From positions 1-55,113 of the forward strand of contig CALGAG010000170.1 of NCBI GenBank assembly GCA_937951995.1: DNA of 55,113 bases, written 5' to 3'. The position numbers were made by a program, and so were the translations under genes. This DNA is from an uncultured Bacillota bacterium (GTDB taxonomy: Bacteria > Bacillota > Clostridia > Tissierellales > Tissierellaceae). This document shows, in pieces, positions 45,224-53,928 of this stretch (positions are counted from its first letter, which is position 1; the number at the start of each line of letters is the position of its first letter). The notes beneath the pieces were generated by a model. That model was not told the DNA's origin. It saw nothing but the letters and a program-made list of their open reading frames with translations, and searched no databases.

Positions 45224-45772
45224 ATGCCTAAACGAGTAAATACACCTTTGACCGACGAAGTGGTCAAGGACTTAAAGGCTGGGGATAGGGTTCTCCTTAA
45301 CGGTATCATCTACACAGGAAGAGATGCTGCCCACAAAAGATTGGTGGATATGATAGATAGAGGGGAAAACCTCCCAATGGAACTAAAGGATCAGACAATC
45401 TACTACGTAGGGCCCTGCCCGGCAAAACCAGGTCAGGCAATAGGCTCTGCAGGACCCACCACAAGCGGCAGGATGGATGCCTACACTCCAAAACTTATGG
45501 ACCACGGATTAAGGGGAATGATTGGAAAAGGCCTGAGAAACCAGGCTGTAGTGGATTCCATCATAAAGCACACAGGAGTATATTTCGCTGCAATCGGAGG
45601 AGCAGGAGCGCTATTGGCGGAAGCCATCAAGGAGGCAGAGGTGATAGCTTTTCCAGACCTTGGTGCGGAGGCAATATATAGGCTGAAGGTTGAGGAATTT
45701 CCAGTTACAGTGATAATAGACAGCCAAGGAAATGACCTTTACAAAATAGGGAAGGAACAATACAAAAAATAG
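45224..45772 (+). CDS. class I fumarate hydratase (or tartrate dehydratase), beta subunit
   Basis: 182 residues from ATG 45224, with GGAGG eight bases upstream; the frame is open further back to 45176, but that would overlap the alpha gene. It forms the C-terminal domain of the split enzyme: RVLLNGIIYTGRDAAHKR, then GPCPAKPGQAIGSAGPTTSGRMD and GKG near residue 102. With the alpha subunit it makes a cytoplasmic heterodimer in the reductive or oxidative branch of the TCA reactions. Confidence 0.93.
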   Translation: MPKRVNTPLTDEVVKDLKAGDRVLLNGIIYTGRDAAHKRLVDMIDRGENLPMELKDQTIYYVGPCPAKPGQAIGSAGPTTSGRMDAYTPKLMDHGLRGMIGKGLRNQAVVDSIIKHTGVYFAAIGGAGALLAEAIKEAEVIAFPDLGAEAIYRLKVEEFPVTVIIDSQGNDLYKIGKEQYKK

Positions 45773-45845
45773 GACGGTGTAAACAATGTCATAAATCATA
45801 GGGCAACCCCTCAATTGTAGGTAGCCTGCCTTAACCTTGATACGG

Positions 45846-45874
45846 TTGACCAGAAGTATTAAATAAAGTAGAAT
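45846..45874 (+). promoter_or_regulatory. promoter of pgsA
   Basis: TTGACC (45846-45851), 17-base spacer, TAGAAT (45869-45874). The preceding stretch 45773-45845 shows no recognisable element. Confidence 0.6.
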
Positions 45875-45919
45875 AACTCTAAGACCTGGAAAAATGGCAT
45901 AAGTATAAGGAGAGAAAAT

Positions 45920-46462
45920 ATGACACTACCTAATATTATTACCATATTTAGAATTATTCTTATACCTATATACTTGTTTATCTTCTTCTCAGAAGTCGAA
46001 AACAAGGTATTTATTCTGGGGATGATATTTATGATAGCAGGTGCATCTGATGTTCTTGATGGATATATAGCAAGGAGATTCAATCTTGAAAGCAAATTGG
46101 GGGCGGCTTTAGACCCTTTCGCAGATAAGATGATGAGTTTCACTGTATTGATTACTTTCACAATTATAGGATTAATTCCAATTTGGATATTGATCCCCAT
46201 GGTAGTGAAGGAAATTGTGATGATAGGCGGAGGCCTTATTCTGTATACTAAGCACGGAAAGGCTGTAATTCCATCAAAGAAATATGGAAAAGTTGCAACA
46301 TTTTCCTTATATGCAGCTGTTCTTTCCATTATACTCAACCTTAACATGTCACTTTCAGTGATTTTACTTTCGATTACAGTCATCTTGAATCTCGTTGCTT
46401 TTTACAATTATTTGAATATATTCAAGAAGTTACTCAATGATGAGAAGGCTGGCAGAGTTTAA
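45920..46462 (+). CDS. pgsA: CDP-diacylglycerol-glycerol-3-phosphate phosphatidyltransferase
   Basis: Makes phosphatidylglycerol phosphate, the first committed step to phosphatidylglycerol. 180 residues, with about five membrane helices. The CDP-alcohol phosphotransferase motif D-x2-DG-x2-AR-x8-G-x3-D-x3-D is present: SDVLDGYIARRFNLESKLGA followed by ALDPFADK. AAGGAGAG precedes ATG. It is preceded by its own promoter and followed by the valS leader. Confidence 0.92.
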   Translation: MTLPNIITIFRIILIPIYLFIFFSEVENKVFILGMIFMIAGASDVLDGYIARRFNLESKLGAALDPFADKMMSFTVLITFTIIGLIPIWILIPMVVKEIVMIGGGLILYTKHGKAVIPSKKYGKVATFSLYAAVLSIILNLNMSLSVILLSITVILNLVAFYNYLNIFKKLLNDEKAGRV

Positions 46463-46474
46463 GAGAATACAGCA

Positions 46475-46503
46475 TTGACAAACTTCCTCTTTATAGCTAT
46501 AAT
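46475..46503 (+). promoter_or_regulatory. consensus promoter of valS
   Basis: A perfect TTGACA (46475-46480), 17-base spacer and a perfect TATAAT (46498-46503). Transcription should start near 46510. Confidence 0.88.
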
Positions 46504-46509
46504 TGTGAC

Positions 46510-46745
46510 TATATATTTTGTGATGAGAAAGAGGAGTAATCTGATTCTCTTAATAGAGAAAGGATTCATGGCTGGGAGATCCTAAGCAGGAATCAGATGA
46601 AGGTAGCTTTCGAACATTCAGGCTGAACTAGAAGTAGGCTTGAACGGGATACCGTTATCTATGAATGAAGTGCCATGGTGATGCCATGGAATTAAGGTGG
46701 TACCGCGAACCCTTCGTCCTTATTTTTGGACGGAGGGTTTTTATA
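46510..46745 (+). promoter_or_regulatory. T-box leader (valine), with terminator
   Basis: Senses uncharged tRNA-Val to control valS and probably folC. The specifier reads GAAG-GTA-GCT with the Val codon GTA at 46603-46605. The antiterminator core is GGTGGTACCGCG (46696-46707). The base after TGG is T, which pairs with the A73 discriminator of tRNA-Val. The terminator pairs AACCCTTCGTCC (46708-46719) with GGACGGAGGGTT (46728-46739), followed by Ts. Confidence 0.93.
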
Positions 46746-46768
46746 ATTTTTGCCAGGGAGGGAAAAAT

Positions 46769-49414
46769 ATGAGAGAGAATTTACCGAAGAATTATGATCC
46801 AAAGGAATTTGAAGATCGATTATATGGATTCTGGAATGAAAATGGTTATTTCACACCAGAAATTGACCAAAACAAGAAGCCATACACCATTATGATGCCG
46901 CCCCCAAATGTAACGGGAAGTCTTCATATGGGACACGCCCTAAACAACACCATCCAGGATATCCTGATCAGGTGGAAGCGAATGGAAGGGTATTCAGCTT
47001 TGTGGTTGCCAGGTACTGACCATGCCAGCATATCAACTGAAGCTAAGGTAGTTGAAAAAATCAAGTCAGAGGGCAGAAGCAAGGATGAGTTAGGAAGGGA
47101 AGGGTTCCTGAAGGAAGCCTGGGAATGGACGGACATCTATGGTGGGACCATTAAGAACCAGCTTAAAAAGCTTGGGGTTTCATGTGATTGGACAAGAGAC
47201 AGGTTTACCCTTGATGAAATGTTAAGCAATGCAGTTGAAGAGGTTTTTGTTAGGTTATACGATAAAGGTTTGGTATACAGGGGAGATAGGATAATAAACT
47301 GGTGTCCAAGCTGTCATACTGCAATCTCAGATGCTGAAGTAGATCATGAGGATTCACATGGTCATATTTGGCATGTAAGCTATCCCATCAAGGGAAGTGA
47401 TGAAACTATAACCATAGCCACAACAAGGCCTGAAACCATCCTGGGTGACCTGGCAGTAGCTGTTCATCCAGAGGATGAGAGATACGCCCATTTGGTAGGT
47501 AAGACAGTAATACTGCCACTGGTAGGGAGAGAGATTCCCATAATTGCAGACAGCTATGTTGAAATGGAGTTTGGAACAGGTGCCTTGAAGATAACACCAT
47601 CCCATGATCCCAACGACTTTGAGGTAGGTGCTAGACATGGTCTTGGTCAATGTGTAGTTATTGACGAAGAGGGATATATCAATGAAAATGGTGGAGAATT
47701 TCAGGGTCTTGAAAGATTTGCAGCAAGAAAGGCCATTGCAGAAAAGTTGGAGAAGGAAGGCTTCCTTAAGGAGGTTAAGGATCACGAAAATGCAGTAGGT
47801 CACTGTGAAAGGTGTAAAACTGTCATCGAGCCAATAATTTCAAAGCAATGGTTTGTAAAGATGGAGCCACTTGCAAGACCATCTCTTGAGGCATATTACA
47901 ATGGCGAAATAAACTTTGTGCCTGAAAGATTTGGAAAGGTGTACGTCCATTGGCTTGAGAATATTAAGGATTGGTGTATTTCCAGACAGCTTTGGTGGGG
48001 ACACAGATTGCCCGTTTACTATTGCGATGACTGTGGTGAGGTGATTGTTTCAAGAGACGATGTCAAGGCCTGTAACAAGTGCGGCAGCACCAATATCAGA
48101 CAGGAGACAGATACTCTGGATACATGGTTTTCATCAGCACTTTGGCCATTTTCAACCCTAGGATGGCCTGAAGAAACTGAGGATTTGAAATACTTCTTCC
48201 CTACAGACGTACTGGTAACTGGATACGATATAATTTTCTTCTGGGTTATCAGAATGATATTTTCAAGTCTTGAACAGATGGGAGAGCTTCCATTTAAGGA
48301 TGTGTTCCTCACAGGCCTTGTAAGGGACTCAGAGGGAAGAAAAATGAGCAAGTCTCTTGGTAATGGTATTGATCCACTTGAAATCATCGATGAGTATGGA
48401 GCAGATGCCCTTAGATTCACCTTGATTACTGGAAATACTCCAGGTAATGATATGAGATTTATCATTGACAAGGTGGAGGCCAACAGAAACTTTGCAAACA
48501 AACTTTGGAATGCAACTAGGTTTGTATTGATGAATCTTGACGATGATATGGAGAAGGCAACACTTGAAGGCATGGAGCTACAGGTTGAGGACAAGTGGAT
48601 ACTGACAAGACTTAACACAGTAATAGGTGAGATCAAAGAAAACATGGACAAATATGAAATTGGCCTTGCAGGTCAAAGGATCTATGATTTCATCTGGGAA
48701 GACTACTGTGACTGGTATATTGAGATGGTTAAATCAAGATTGTATGGTGAGGATGAAAAATCTGCTGAGACTGCCAAGAATGTATTGGTTGTTGCACTAA
48801 GGGAAACCTTGAAGCTTCTTCATCCATTTATGCCATTCATAACTGAGGAAATCTGGCAACACCTTCCAGGTGAAAGTGAAGCACTTATTGTTGAATCCTG
48901 GCCAACACCTGATACGAACATGATTTACAACAAGGAAAAAGAGGACATTGAGTTCATAAAAACTGCCATAAAGGGAATTCGTAATGCAAGGGCGGAAATG
49001 AATATTGTGCCATCAAGAAAATCAAAGCTGATATTTGTGCTTGAAAATGATTCGTTGAAATCAGTTATTGAGGATTCAAAGGTAAAATTCATGACTCTTG
49101 CAAGTGCAGAGGAAATAGTATTTGAAAAGGACAAAAAAACACTTGGTGAAGACAATATATCAGTAGTACTGGATGGTTGTGAGGTTTATCTTCCCTTAAG
49201 TGACCTCATTGATTATGAGAAGGAAATTGAGAGGCTACAAAAGGAGAAATCCAAGCTTGAAGATGAGATCAATAGAGTCAAGTCAAAATTGTCAAATGAA
49301 GGTTTTGTGGCAAAAGCTCCTGCAAAAATAGTAGAGGAAGAAAAGGAAAAGCAGAAAAAATACTCACAGATGCTGGAGAATGTTATGGAACGACTGGAAT
49401 CACTAAAGAAATAG
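46769..49414 (+). CDS. valS: valyl-tRNA synthetase
   Basis: 881 residues from ATG 46769, with CAGGGAGGG upstream; the open frame reaches back to 46697, but that part is the T-box antiterminator. Class I synthetase with editing domain. HIGH-like signature [16 protein letters not shown] near residue 39, editing block [10 protein letters not shown] near 217, and KMSKS ([11 protein letters not shown]) near 526. A zinc-like cluster [23 protein letters not shown] is near 412. The C-terminal coiled coil (about 815-880) is the usual tRNA-binding arm. Confidence 0.97.
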   Translation: MRENLPKNYDPKEFEDRLYGFWNENGYFTPEIDQNKKPYTIMMPPPNVTGSLHMGHALNNTIQDILIRWKRMEGYSALWLPGTDHASISTEAKVVEKIKSEGRSKDELGREGFLKEAWEWTDIYGGTIKNQLKKLGVSCDWTRDRFTLDEMLSNAVEEVFVRLYDKGLVYRGDRIINWCPSCHTAISDAEVDHEDSHGHIWHVSYPIKGSDETITIATTRPETILGDLAVAVHPEDERYAHLVGKTVILPLVGREIPIIADSYVEMEFGTGALKITPSHDPNDFEVGARHGLGQCVVIDEEGYINENGGEFQGLERFAARKAIAEKLEKEGFLKEVKDHENAVGHCERCKTVIEPIISKQWFVKMEPLARPSLEAYYNGEINFVPERFGKVYVHWLENIKDWCISRQLWWGHRLPVYYCDDCGEVIVSRDDVKACNKCGSTNIRQETDTLDTWFSSALWPFSTLGWPEETEDLKYFFPTDVLVTGYDIIFFWVIRMIFSSLEQMGELPFKDVFLTGLVRDSEGRKMSKSLGNGIDPLEIIDEYGADALRFTLITGNTPGNDMRFIIDKVEANRNFANKLWNATRFVLMNLDDDMEKATLEGMELQVEDKWILTRLNTVIGEIKENMDKYEIGLAGQRIYDFIWEDYCDWYIEMVKSRLYGEDEKSAETAKNVLVVALRETLKLLHPFMPFITEEIWQHLPGESEALIVESWPTPDTNMIYNKEKEDIEFIKTAIKGIRNARAEMNIVPSRKSKLIFVLENDSLKSVIEDSKVKFMTLASAEEIVFEKDKKTLGEDNISVVLDGCEVYLPLSDLIDYEKEIERLQKEKSKLEDEINRVKSKLSNEGFVAKAPAKIVEEEKEKQKKYSQMLENVMERLESLKK

Positions 49415-49426
49415 CAGGAGGAACAG

Positions 49427-50728
49427 ATGAACTACGAAGAGGCTCTTGCCTATATAAATGACAAAGAGAAATACGGTTCAAGGCTGGGCCTTGACTCCAT
49501 AAGAACCTTGTTGGGTCACTTGGGTGACCCCCACAAGGGATTACAGTATATTCATGTGGGGGGGACTAATGGAAAGGGCTCAACATCCGCATATCTGTCA
49601 CAATGTTTAAAGGAAGCTGGCTACAGGGCTGGAATGTATACATCCCCTTACCTCGAAAGGTTCACTGAGAGGATCCAGATTAACGGTGAAGACATCCCGC
49701 AGGATGTTCTGGGGGAGATAACAGGTAGGGTCAAGAAAGCCGCTGACAGGATGGTACAGGACGGCATGGAGCATCCAACAACATTTGAGTTGGTCACTGC
49801 GGTTGGGTTTGTGTATTTTAAAAACAACAATGTTGATTTTGTAATACTTGAGGTTGGACTTGGCGGTAGATTCGACAGTACCAATGTAATCCAGTCATCT
49901 GTGGCTTCAGTAATAACTACAATTGATTATGATCATACAGATGTGCTTGGTAATACCCTTGCTGAAATAGCTTATCAGAAGGCTGGGATCATAAAAGAAA
50001 AGGGCCTTGTGGTTTCATATCCTCAGCAAATGGAAGCGGAGAAGGTGATTGCGGAAGTAGCCTATGATAAGGGAGCTGATTTTGTGAAACTCCCTGTTGA
50101 AAATCTAAAGATTACGAGCAGCACCTACCAAGGCAGTATCTTTGATTTCGAACACAAGGGCACTAAGTATGAAAACTTGAAAATTACGATGCTGGGCAAA
50201 TACCAGGTAATGAACGCAGCATTGGCTGTTACAACACTCCTGGAATTGAAAAGTAGAGGTATTTTGGACTTTACACATGAGCAATTGAGAAGTGGATTAT
50301 TGAAGACAAAATGGAAGGGTCGGCTTGAGGTCGTTTCGGAGAGTCCAATATTCTTGATAGATGGTGCCCACAATCTTCAAGGGATTTCCTTACTGGCTGA
50401 AGCAGTGAAGATGTTCCCTTATAGGAGGCTAATTCTGGGAATGAGTGTACTGAAGGACAAGGATTACACCCATATGATTGAGAAGCTTGTTCCATTGGCT
50501 GCAGAGGTTGTAGTCACTGAAGTAAACATGCCTCGCAGGCTTGAAGCAGAGCTATTGGGGAAAGAGGTCCAGAAATTCACACCTAATGTACACGTTGAAA
50601 AGACTTTGGAAGGAGCCGTGAGAAAATCCATTTCTTTGGCTCATGAGGACGATATGATCCTTTTTGGAGGATCGCTTTACATGATAGGTGAAGTGAGGAC
50701 TCATGCAATAAACCTACTAACTAGATAG
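49427..50728 (+). CDS. folC: folylpolyglutamate synthase / dihydrofolate synthase
   Basis: 433 residues. The Mur-ligase-like ATP site VGGTNGKGSTSAYL is near residue 44, and LERFTERIQINGE and GGRFDSTNV are family blocks. It adds glutamate to folates (and may make dihydrofolate). The start is ATG after CAGGAGGAAC, 12 bases past valS, so it shares that transcript. The C-terminus overlaps by eight bases with the convergent minus-strand gene, and a perfect hairpin covers both stops. Confidence 0.93.
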   Translation: MNYEEALAYINDKEKYGSRLGLDSIRTLLGHLGDPHKGLQYIHVGGTNGKGSTSAYLSQCLKEAGYRAGMYTSPYLERFTERIQINGEDIPQDVLGEITGRVKKAADRMVQDGMEHPTTFELVTAVGFVYFKNNNVDFVILEVGLGGRFDSTNVIQSSVASVITTIDYDHTDVLGNTLAEIAYQKAGIIKEKGLVVSYPQQMEAEKVIAEVAYDKGADFVKLPVENLKITSSTYQGSIFDFEHKGTKYENLKITMLGKYQVMNAALAVTTLLELKSRGILDFTHEQLRSGLLKTKWKGRLEVVSESPIFLIDGAHNLQGISLLAEAVKMFPYRRLILGMSVLKDKDYTHMIEKLVPLAAEVVVTEVNMPRRLEAELLGKEVQKFTPNVHVEKTLEGAVRKSISLAHEDDMILFGGSLYMIGEVRTHAINLLTR

Positions 50729-50739
50729 TAGGTTTATTG
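50706..50739. terminator. bidirectional hairpin covering both convergent stop codons
   Basis: CAATAAACCTACTA (50706-50719) and TAGTAGGTTTATTG (50726-50739) are perfect reverse complements around ACTAGA. It is inside the last codons of folC and of the DUF4364 gene. No T-run is visible on either side, so it may act as a stability stem as much as a terminator. Confidence 0.65.
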
Positions 50740-51263
50740 TCTATGAAAAGTTCAATTATTGACTTGTAGTAGTAATCGGGAGATTTTTCCCACTTATCCA
50801 TAAGGATATTAGCTTGCTCCTGATTTGGTACGCTTATATACATGCTGAACAGTGTTTCTTCCAACTCAATGAGCTTTAGATTTACATTGATTTCCCCATT
50901 GTCTCTTGGGTATGAGTTTGCTTCAGTTTGTATGGGTTCTGGCCCACCTGAGGAGTTTAGCTTAAAAATCCCATGTACTTTGGAAATCATGGAATCTGTC
51001 AATTTTGATTTGAAATATTCCAGACTATCAAGTCCACTATCTTCAAGGACCAGAAGTTGATTGCTTTCATCATTTCCTATGCTTATAAACCCTCCAGTTG
51101 TAAGCTCGGAAAGGTATTGTTGGATTATAAAGAAATTCATATTGAAATTGTCTATTAGAATTTCTGACAGCTTCTCTTTTGTCAGAGCTTCAGGCGATAC
51201 CTTCAGGATATAGAGCAGGAGCAATTTCTGCTTTGCAACATCTTCAGTATTGTTCTGAAACAT
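50721..51263 (-). CDS. DUF4364 family protein (winged-helix type)
   Basis: 180 residues. The N-terminal part (KQKLLLLYILKVSPEALTKEKLSEILIDN, then QQYLSELTTGGFISI) has the pattern of a PadR/MarR-like winged helix, and the rest is the DUF4364 strand/helix domain common in Clostridia. Its targets are not known. The ribosome site is AGGGGTG. It converges on folC with an eight-base overlap. It has its own extended -10 promoter. Confidence 0.82.
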   Translation of the reverse strand: MFQNNTEDVAKQKLLLLYILKVSPEALTKEKLSEILIDNFNMNFFIIQQYLSELTTGGFISIGNDESNQLLVLEDSGLDSLEYFKSKLTDSMISKVHGIFKLNSSGGPEPIQTEANSYPRDNGEINVNLKLIELEETLFSMYISVPNQEQANILMDKWEKSPDYYYKSIIELFIDNKPTI

Positions 51264-51297
51264 TTTTTTTACACCCCTTTTTAAATGAGATTAATTG

Positions 51298-51306
51298 ATT
51301 ATACCA
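51298..51306 (-). promoter_or_regulatory. extended -10 promoter of the DUF4364 gene
   Basis: The minus strand reads TGGTATAAT (51306-51298). No clear -35 is seen. Transcription would start near 51291, giving a leader of about 28 bases. Confidence 0.55.
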
Positions 51307-51346
51307 TAAAAAATGTACTAATGAACAGCTTGTACAGGTTAAGGTG

Positions 51347-51386
51347 ACACAAACAGGGATTTAGCCAGTAAATGGCTGATTTGTGT
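51347..51386. repeat. two-part inverted repeat in the 51.3-51.5 kb gap
   Basis: Outer arms ACACAAA (51347-51353) and TTTGTGT (51380-51386), inner arms AGCCA (51363-51367) and TGGCT (51373-51377). There is no T-run. It could be an operator, a leader structure or a decayed element. Apart from this hairpin, the minus-strand promoter and the small ORF I see nothing else in the 51264-51603 gap. Confidence 0.4.
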
Positions 51387-51462
51387 GAGTTATGAACATT
51401 ACTCGTGGGTATAAGGCATTACAAGGGTATACAGAAGCATTTTAAATAAAGGAATGGTTATT

Positions 51463-51588
51463 ATGCATACACAGTTGCTAATAGGAGCAATAATATTTAT
51501 AATAGTTGTAAGTATTCAATTGACTTTGAATTTGATTTTAAAGGAATTAAGGGAATTGAAGGATATCTTGAGAAATAAATTCAAATAG
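51463..51588 (+). CDS. small single-helix membrane protein
   Basis: 41 codons (MHTQLLIGAIIFIIVVSIQL, then a charged helix LKELRELKDILRNKFK). One clear membrane span and an amphipathic, basic tail. AAAGGA lies nine to ten bases upstream of ATG. It ends 15 bases before hpt, and the hpt ribosome site starts at its stop codon, so they are likely co-expressed. Function unknown. Confidence 0.65.
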   Translation: MHTQLLIGAIIFIIVVSIQLTLNLILKELRELKDILRNKFK

Positions 51589-51603
51589 GAAGGAGAAACT
51601 AGT

Positions 51604-52128
51604 TTGATAGATAATAAGAAGGAAAAAATTCTATATTCAAGAGATGAAATTGATGTTAGAGTCAAGGAAATGGGAAAAGAATTGAGTCAACAATACAAGG
51701 GAAGAGACCTTGTAATTGTATCCCTATTAAGGGGAAGCTTTGTATTTACGGCTGACCTTTCCAGAGAACTGAGCATTCCTGTTGAGATTGAATTTATGAC
51801 AACAGCTAGCTATGGAAACGAGGAGGTCTCATCTGGTAATGTAAAGATCCTTCAGGATGTGAGAGGTAGTTTGAAAGGCAAGGATGTACTGATAGTGGAC
51901 GATATAATTGACACTGGACACACTCTTAAGAAGGTCATTGAGCATCTTGAAGAAAAGGAGCCTAACTCAATTAAGGTGTGCGTAATGTTGGATAAGCCCA
52001 GCAGAAGACAGGTGGATTTGGAACCTGACTATGTAGGATATGAAATTCCTGATGTATTTATTGTGGGTTATGGACTAAATTATGGGGATTATTTCAGAAA
52101 TATCCCTTATATATTTACATTTGAGTAA
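51604..52128 (+). CDS. hpt: hypoxanthine-guanine phosphoribosyltransferase
   Basis: Salvages hypoxanthine and guanine to IMP and GMP using PRPP. 174 residues from a TTG start, with GGAAGGAG upstream. The PRPP site VLIVDDIIDTG (near residue 99) and the LLRGSFVFTADL loop near residue 42 are typical, as is VGYGLNYGDYFRNIPYI near the C-terminus. A short membrane-peptide gene precedes it. A strong terminator follows within ten bases. Confidence 0.95.
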   Translation: MIDNKKEKILYSRDEIDVRVKEMGKELSQQYKGRDLVIVSLLRGSFVFTADLSRELSIPVEIEFMTTASYGNEEVSSGNVKILQDVRGSLKGKDVLIVDDIIDTGHTLKKVIEHLEEKEPNSIKVCVMLDKPSRRQVDLEPDYVGYEIPDVFIVGYGLNYGDYFRNIPYIFTFE

Positions 52129-52137
52129 AGTTTATTT

Positions 52138-52166
52138 CACCTACAGGGAACTGTAGGTGTATTTAA
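52138..52166 (+). terminator. terminator of hpt
   Basis: CACCTACAG (52138-52146) and CTGTAGGTG (52151-52159) pair perfectly on a GGAA loop, followed by TATTTAA. Confidence 0.78.
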
Positions 52167-52198
52167 TGGATGTGAGATAAAAAACCGGGTGGTGGATT

Positions 52199-53155
52199 AT
52201 GAGGACAAGGAGCTTACCAACAATAAATGAAGTCAACATACTATTCCTGGTACTGGGTCTTGTACTATTGATATTTGGATCAATGGCACAGCAAAGAGAC
52301 CTTTATATTGGAGTTCTCATAACTGAATACATTTTCATACTAGCCCCAAATCTAATTTATCTAAAGCTAAGGGGCTATTCATTAAGAAATGTTCTTGGCT
52401 TGAATCCAATTACAATTAGACAATCCATACAAATAATTTTAATCATGGTTTTCGCATATCCAATGGCAGTTTTCCTGAATTACATTGTACTTGTAATGGT
52501 CAATTCAGTGAGTCCAGCAATGCCCATAGGTGTGCCGGCACCTGCAAATCTAATCGAGTATCTGATTGGACTTCTTGTGATCGCTGTTACTCCAGGGATA
52601 TGCGAGGAGGTTATGTTCAGGGGAACCATGCAAGCTGCATATACCAGAATGGGAGAAAGAAAGGCTATTCTAATTTCGTCAATGTTGTTTGGAATGTTTC
52701 ATTTTAACCTCTTAAACCTGTTGGGACCACTTTTTCTAGGGATTGTCCTAGGGATAATTAGATTTAAGACCAATAGCCTCTATGGGTCCATACTTGGCCA
52801 TACAATAAACAATGGGATTGCATTGACCTTGGGTTTCTTACTGGCGGGATTCACTGAGAACATACAGGAAATTACTGAACAGGCTCCCTTGATACCGGAG
52901 GGACTTCAATTGATGATCACCTTGGTTATGTTAGGTGGTTGGGCCTTGTTTTCATTTGTTGTACTCTACCTGCTTCTGAAAAACCTACCAGGACCAGGGT
53001 ATAAAACTAGGATTGAGACCAGTATGGATGCTATAGATTCAGTCGAAGGACATGAAGATGCTGCAATGGATCACTACAGTATTTCTTGGGCTCCAATAGT
53101 GGTTATTGCGTGTATTTTTATACTTTTGAATTACAGATACTTTTTCCTCATATAA
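52199..53155 (+). CDS. CPBP family intramembrane metalloprotease
   Basis: 318 residues with about eight membrane helices. The CPBP (CAAX protease-like/YdiL) motifs are EEVMFRG near residue 138 for the catalytic EE and R, FGMFHF near 164 and HTINNGIA near 200, with His residues for metal. Such proteins cleave within membranes or act in peptide self-protection. GGGTGGTGG lies just before ATG. The C-terminus has an extra soluble tail followed by a last helix. A methyltransferase gene follows after 16 bases. Confidence 0.88.
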   Translation: MRTRSLPTINEVNILFLVLGLVLLIFGSMAQQRDLYIGVLITEYIFILAPNLIYLKLRGYSLRNVLGLNPITIRQSIQIILIMVFAYPMAVFLNYIVLVMVNSVSPAMPIGVPAPANLIEYLIGLLVIAVTPGICEEVMFRGTMQAAYTRMGERKAILISSMLFGMFHFNLLNLLGPLFLGIVLGIIRFKTNSLYGSILGHTINNGIALTLGFLLAGFTENIQEITEQAPLIPEGLQLMITLVMLGGWALFSFVVLYLLLKNLPGPGYKTRIETSMDAIDSVEGHEDAAMDHYSISWAPIVVIACIFILLNYRYFFLI

Positions 53156-53171
53156 GAAGGGTGTGAATAAT

Positions 53172-53918
53172 ATGGACAGTTACGGTGAGTTTGCCTTGCT
53201 ATATGATGACTTGATGGATGATTTTGATTATGTGTCCTGGAGCAGGTACATTCAGGATATATTGACTCGCAAGGGATTTGGTGAAGTATCAATTCTTGAA
53301 ATGGCATGTGGTACCGGCAATTTAACAAAGGAATTGTTAAATCTGGGCTACAAGGTTGATGCTTTTGACCTTTCACATGAAATGCTTGCCATTGCCAACA
53401 ATAAGCTTGCCAATTACAAGAATAAGAGACTGTTTAAGATGGACATGAAGGAATTTAAGCTGGACCGAAAGTACGAGGCTGTCATCTCTGCATGTGACAG
53501 TATCAACTATATACTTGACGAGGAATCTCTGAAAAACACCTTCACTAATGTATTTAATCATTTGGAAGATGGCGGGATTTTTATCTTTGATATCAATTCC
53601 GAGTATAAGTTGAGAGAAATCCTGGGGAACAACATTTTTATTGAAGATAGGGAGGATGTATTCTACACATGGGAGAATCAATTCCAGGATGAGACTGGGA
53701 TTTGTGAGTTCTTCCTTACCTTTTTTCAGTGGACCAAGGGAAATGACTACAGAAGGTTTGACGAGCATCACCGGGAGAGGGCCTATAAAGTGGAAACTGT
53801 TAAGAGAATACTGGGAGAAGTGGGATTCCATGAAATTGAAGCCTATGAGGCTTTTAGCTTCAAAGATGTAGAGGATAAGAGTGAACGAATTAACTTTGTA
53901 GCAAAGAAATTTAAGTAA
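53172..53918 (+). CDS. class I SAM-dependent methyltransferase
   Basis: 248 residues from ATG 53172; AAGGG lies about ten bases upstream, and the earlier in-frame GTG (53163) leaves no spacing. Motif I is LEMACGTGNLTKEL near residue 42, motif II FDLSHEML near 67, and a later block CDSINYIL near 109. The substrate is unknown; it resembles small-molecule or tRNA/cofactor methyltransferases of the YrrT/Cyclopropane-like type. It is ten bases before hslO and after a CPBP protease, in one likely transcript. Confidence 0.88.
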   Translation: MDSYGEFALLYDDLMDDFDYVSWSRYIQDILTRKGFGEVSILEMACGTGNLTKELLNLGYKVDAFDLSHEMLAIANNKLANYKNKRLFKMDMKEFKLDRKYEAVISACDSINYILDEESLKNTFTNVFNHLEDGGIFIFDINSEYKLREILGNNIFIEDREDVFYTWENQFQDETGICEFFLTFFQWTKGNDYRRFDEHHRERAYKVETVKRILGEVGFHEIEAYEAFSFKDVEDKSERINFVAKKFK

Positions 53919-53928
53919 GGGTGATATT

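Noticed and set aside
45773..45845. Possible riboswitch or small RNA between fumarase and pgsA
   Set aside because: A few short stems can be drawn (for example AACC/GGTT), but no known consensus or convincing structure; nothing beyond a promoter is supported.
46697..46768. ValRS reading frame extending 24 codons upstream of ATG 46769
   Set aside because: That stretch is the T-box antiterminator and terminator. The ribosome site CAGGGAGGG and the family N-terminus put the start at 46769.
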